Below, one piece after another: positions 59,641 to 64,000 of a stretch of 64,000 nt of DNA. A model generated the notes under the pieces. It made no database searches. It saw only the letters and a list, made by a program, of their open reading frames with translations, and had not been told where the DNA came from. The translations under genes were made by a program, and so were the position numbers. Source of the DNA: Carnegiea gigantea (lineage: Eukaryota > Streptophyta > Magnoliopsida > Caryophyllales > Cactaceae); NCBI GenBank assembly GCA_029747015.1, contig JAKOGI010000007.1, forward strand, positions 1,012,001 to 1,076,000, read 5' to 3'. Numbering within the stretch: the stretch's first letter is position 1; every line of letters starts with the position of its first letter.

Positions 59641-61346
59641 TTCGGTGCTGTGTTACAAGACGACTCAAATGGTGAGATCAGGGATTGTGGTGTGAAACGC
59701 ATTCAAGTCCGGACAAAATTAGAACACTTGATAAGAGAGAGATTGGCTTATCTGATTAGGGGTCTCTTTTTCTCCTTCCTTTGAGATGCACAGGTACTTT
59801 TGTGTTCCTTCGCATCTTACACCGGACCAAACCATAGAGAATTATTACTATTTTTAAATTATTGCATGGAAAAGGGTCAAGATGTATGTAGGGAAAAATA
59901 AATTTTATTGCGCCAAATAATGGGTCTGAAAGTAATGCAAAACTATATGTAAAGCATTTCGGGAAAGCTATTTTAAGAATATTAATTTCTCTCATTGGTG
60001 TAATCCTATCAAGAGCACAAGGTACTCAGTGGATACTCATCTAAGGGAGTGAAAATGGACAGAATTGATGTCACTTCTCCCATCTCTTCTTCCACGTACT
60101 CTTCCATCTGTAGAGAATGAAACCTTAATGTGTGAATAATTGGAAACTAACATACATAGATGTCTATTTATTTTGACTCCCGTAATTGATTAATAATTCA
60201 ATTAACACTTTACGCTTTATTTGATACATATATATAGAGAGAGAGAAGGAGAGAAATTTTACTCCTAAAAGTAGAATTCTCACATTTCATCCCTTCTTTA
60301 TAGAGCCTATAATATTCATCATAAAATATTTCATTTTAGAAAATACTTTTTATAATACAACTCTCTTGCTCTAAGGTGGAATAGGATTTTTATCTTAACA
60401 TACTCCTCACTCTCTGATCTTATATTAGTTGCTTCGTCCGGGGCCCAAAAACAGCAGCGAAAAAAAATAATAAAAGAAGAAGATCAGAGGACGAACCTGA
60501 AAATTCAACCCAGCCCACTTCAAGTTGCGATACTTCCAGTGACTACAATGGCACAAACCCGAAAAATCAAAGGAATGCCAATTTAGTGGGTGGGACGTTT
60601 GATTTAGATGAAAGAGTGAGTGAGAGACAGACAGAGATGCCAGTTTACATGGCATGCAGAGGTGGGTGTGGGAGACTTGAGAGTCAGATGAATGAGAGTG
60701 ACATACATATATAGAGAGAGAGAGAGACACACACAAAGAGATGCTATTTTACATGACAGGGGTGGTGGGTGAGAGGCTTGATTTAGATGAAAGACAGAGA
60801 GATGATAATTTACATGATATTAATTGGTTATCCATGGACATGTTTTCTAACATATATTTGCTCAGCTGTTGGATCTGTACTTAATCTGAATCTTAGTTGT
60901 AAGAATTAACAATATTTTAAGGATATAAATTTATGGAGAAATCGACGATAAGAAAACTTAATTTATTTACGAGAATATTACTATTTGATTCTGATAAAAC
61001 AGGGCCAAAAAAAATCATGGCAAATTAAAATTAAGAACATCACGTTTAATAGCCATGCCAATTCTCAAAACAAAACAAAAAAAAAAAGAAAAACCCCATT
61101 TTACCCCGTTTGTTGATCCAAAAATATTTACAAAAAAATAAAAAATTTTCCTGTGTATTCGCGGCACATCATCACTGTCTGACTCTCGTACACGTGTCAA
61201 TTTTCAAAATACCCTCCAAACTGCTAAAATTTGTTGACTTATTTATTTTAATTTAATTTTTTATTAACGCGGCCGGAAAATTGGTTACGGGAAGCTTCAT
61301 ACTCACACTCACGCACTCACAGTCCGCCCCTCGTCTCTCGAAGAAG
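59641..61346. other. Intergenic sequence and OEP24 promoter side
   Basis: There are GA-rich runs near 60236-60255 and 60713-60727. A possible abscisic-acid-type G-box core ACACGTGTC lies near 61190. No gene is seen. Confidence 0.4.
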
Positions 61347-62881
61347 ATGTTGAACGCATCAGTCAGAGGAAATTACGCCGGAGACACCAACGGCGCCGCC
61401 GGCACAGTCACCGTCAACGCCGGAGACGTCAAGCTTAGAGCCGCCGTCACTGAAGCCACCTTCGCCGCCGGCCCCAAATTCAGCGGCCTCTGTCTCTCTC
61501 TAGAAAAGCCCGGTTCTTTCATCATCGACTACGATGTTCCCAGAAAGGTACCAAAAACCCTAATTTCGGACAATTCGAAACGATTAAACCCTAATGATTT
61601 TGTTCGCTATTCTGACAGGATGTGCGGTTTCAATTCATGAACTCCGTTAGGGTTTTAGACAGGGATTTGAGACTGACGTATTCGCATGCGAAGGGAGATA
61701 ATCGAGTAGCGTTGGATGGGATGTTGGTGATTGATCCAGCGAATAAGGTTTCGGCGAATTACGCGTTTGATTCTGGAAATTGCAGGCTCAAGTATAGTTA
61801 CACTTATAAAGGAGTGAGAACGTTTGAACCTTGTTACGATGTTAAGAAGAATTCGTGGGATTTTGCTGTTTCACAGAGGATATATGGCGATGATGTTGTC
61901 AGAGCGTCTTATCAGACATCTAGTAGAGTTCTAGCCTTGGAGTGGACTCGGGCATCCCCTTTCAGTGGGCAGTTCAAGGTGCACTTTCTTGGACTTTTCG
62001 AATTTCTGGAAATTTTTGTGCTTGTGTTGACTAGACTTTGGAGATTGATGCAAGTCTTATGATATGAATTAGTGTTTTTGCAAGTTTTTTGGTTTTTACT
62101 GGTTCTGCATTGTTTGTTCAGTAATGCTTATTGTCAATATTCACGAGTACTTAAGTAGTCATATTTTGTTACAATTTTGTTACAGAAATGTCTCCAATTG
62201 TGTGGGTCTGATGAATGAGTGACGATTTCATTCGTACTTGTATCAGTCAAATCCCCCCCCCCCCAAAAAAAAAAAAAAGAAAAGGAAGGTGAAAAGAAAG
62301 AAAGAGACGAAGAAGAAGAATTTGAAGAAGAATTACCCGAAAAATTGCAGAAAAGCTTTGTTGAATAGTCGATTATGTTTCAAATAAACTTTACTGAGAT
62401 TAAGGGACTGGAATTTGATCACATTGTATTGTGATTATTTGTATATTGACCATGCTAAGCAATCCTCTTGCTCTGAGTGACATTTACGTAGGACCGCATT
62501 GGGGATTATAATGTCCCAAGGCTGCCTTATACTCTGAGTGAAAATTGAAGTTCTCCATACTCGCTGAGCTTCGTGGTTGCTGATCTTGCAATTAAATAAG
62601 TATAGACCTTTTGTGATGTATACCGACTGTTATTCACTTTGATATACACATATATAATCTTTGTCGAAGTGTCTATATTATCCAACGTGCATGAAAATGT
62701 TACACTATGGATTATTGTCATCTGCCTGTATATTTGCATTTGGAGCTCTATGTTTTGCAGTCAAGTTAATACTTTCATCTAACGTGCACTGTTGTTCCAG
62801 GTTGCTGCATCATTGAACCTGGCTGAGGAGACAAAGATACCGAAGCTAAGTGCTGAGAGTACTTGGAATTTTGATATGTAA
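61347..62881 (+). CDS. OEP24: OEP24: plastid outer envelope pore protein (3 exons)
   Basis: Exons are 61347-61547, 61619-61978 and 62801-62881, all in phase, giving 642 nt or 213 residues, the usual length of the family. The protein is a beta-barrel solute channel of the chloroplast outer envelope that passes metabolites such as triose phosphates, dicarboxylates and amino acids. Family landmarks are [16 protein letters not shown] near residue 25, [51 protein letters not shown] and the end [14 protein letters not shown] then STWNFDM. I chose the ATG at 61347 over the upstream in-frame ATG at 61281 because it matches the family start ([10 protein letters not shown]). As expected for OEPs there is no cleavable transit peptide. 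Confidence 0.93.
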
Positions 62882-63820
62882 TTTCCCGTATTATCCAGTA
62901 ATTTATGGACTGTAGACTTACATCTTGTCAATACAACATCGTTTTGATGCTTGCTCTTCTGTTTGTTTATGAATGCTCTGTTTTTCTTTTGCGCAAAAGC
63001 TTAGAGGCAGAGCAGTAAAGAGCTTGAGTGTCTTGTTTCATACTTGGGATATGTTGCATCCTTATCTGGAGTTGACGAGCAGTTTATCAGCAATACAAGT
63101 GTGTTTTGGAGTGAGTCAAAACCCCTTCTCCACTGGCCTATCTATAGCCTGGCCTAAGAGATTGGGGTTTTGGGTATGAATCTTTTTTTCTCCACGACTC
63201 ATCAATTCCAGTTTAGTCCGTCACTAGCGTGTACATATGAGAACGAGCATATGCATAGTTTTCTTATGCGAAATTTGCGAATATGAATATAAATGCATGA
63301 AACATTGGTACACCGCTTATGATAGGTTTTCAAAGCTATATTTAAGGATTCTTACGCAAAAAATTATTCAGCTGCCTCTAATTATCCAATGAGTATGAAT
63401 CCAAATGGATGAATTGATAGCTGAAAGCTATGAAAATATAGGCCTAGTATGAATCCAAACGGATGACTTGACAGCTGAAAGCTATGAAAATATAGGCATG
63501 ATATGAGTACGAACGAGCTTGTAGATAGGTTTTCATCGCTAAACTGTGCATTCATGAGAGCGGGAAGGTGGGTTAGTGCAACTAAAACAGGTACGTGACA
63601 TTAACAAGTATCAGTACACATCCCTCTCTAATACTCACAATACGAAAATGGGGAGAAGTTCTAAATTCAAACCAGTCACTTCCATCATAAGATAAGTTTC
63701 AGAATCCCATTGCAGACACTTTCAACATGTGCAGCTCACAATATAGTTTAATCTGTTGGGGAACATTATATGACAAGACCAAAATTTTCTAGCCAGACTG
63801 TCTTAACACACACCTAAACT
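62882..63820. other. Intergenic sequence
   Basis: This is the OEP24 3' flank. It contains a tandem repeat at 63390-63505 and no supported gene. Confidence 0.4.
63390..63505. repeat. Tandem duplication, unit about 57 bp, two copies
   Basis: AGTATGAATCCAAAYGGATG followed by AGCTGAAAGCTATGAAAATA then TAGGC occurs twice in succession. Confidence 0.9.
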
Positions 63821-64000
63821 TCAGATCCCAGAGTGAGGCGGCAGCGGGGGTGGCATTCCATACGGTTGTTGCATCGGTGGTCCACCGGCCATTTGCTGAG
63901 GTAGAGGTGGCGGTCTCCAAACTGGAGGACCTCCCATAGCCATAGGTGGTGGTGGAGGTCTTGTAAGGCCCAGACCCCCCTGAGGAGCTGTAGGCATCAT
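63821..64000 (-). CDS. C-terminus of a proline-rich protein (partial)
   Basis: The minus strand is open from the window edge to TGA at 63821-63823. It encodes the last 59 residues, rich in Pro, Gly, Met and Gln (TRPPPPPMAMGGPPVWRPPP, then QQPYGMPPPLPPHSGI). This style of tail is common in plant spliceosomal and RNA-binding proteins such as SmB or SF3B4. The domain that would identify it lies outside the window, so I give no name. Confidence 0.6.
   Translation of the reverse strand: MMPTAPQGGLGLTRPPPPPMAMGGPPVWRPPPLPQQMAGGPPMQQPYGMPPPLPPHSGI

Overview
This window is nuclear DNA from a flowering plant, most likely a dicot. The genes have plant-style GT-AG introns, an AT-rich intergenic background and plant-specific families: DDM1, PERK kinase, OVATE protein, OEP24, Gnk2/DUF26, legumain/VPE and F-box. 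The intergenic space is full of plant transposable elements and microsatellites. I cannot name the species from sequence alone.

Layout. (1) 1-8376: two direct copies of a repeat-rich unit of at least 2.5 kb. They bracket a spacer holding three decayed pieces of the 3' part of a DDM1 gene. The second copy carries a Tourist-like MITE whose empty site survives in the first copy. (2) 10.5-12.5 kb: a MULE-type MITE and a broken DUF26 secretory-protein gene split by a solo LTR. (3) 14.0-20.3 kb: an intact 15-exon DDM1 chromatin remodeller (minus strand), with a MITE and an internally deleted Ty1/copia element upstream. (4) 25.1-29.5 kb: an eight-exon PERK receptor kinase (minus). (5) 31.4-33.9 kb: an F-box gene (minus), followed by a non-autonomous hAT element, a plastid-type three-helix membrane protein (minus) and a three-exon DUF1195-like membrane protein (minus, one 3-kb intron). 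(6) 43-46 kb: two MITEs and a 5'-truncated LINE. (7) 46.3-47.3 kb: a single-exon OVATE family protein (plus). (8) 47-54 kb: gene-poor, with a MITE, SINE-like and other dispersed repeats, and a second truncated LINE. (9) 54.4-59.6 kb: a legumain-derived cluster. It has a gene that keeps a signal peptide and the C-terminal prodomain but no peptidase domain, with a MITE inside one coding exon, and then a roughly 3.2-kb inverted duplication made of legumain catalytic-domain fragments. (10) 61.3-62.9 kb: OEP24 (plus). At 63.8 kb the 3' end of a proline-rich protein gene (minus) runs off the window.

The genes do not form a pathway. They are independent loci scattered among transposons. What links the window is transposon biology. 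At least eight insertions can be dated relative to their hosts by target-site duplications read directly from the sequence: CCGGT, CATGA, TAA, TTA, two LINE duplications of 12 and 15 bp, an imperfect 8-bp hAT duplication, and 9-10 bp for four MULE-MITEs. The locus most worth study is the legumain inverted duplication, which has the architecture expected of a young hairpin small-RNA source.

Exon boundaries were read by eye from GT-AG sites and reading frame. Only models with a continuous frame are given high confidence.
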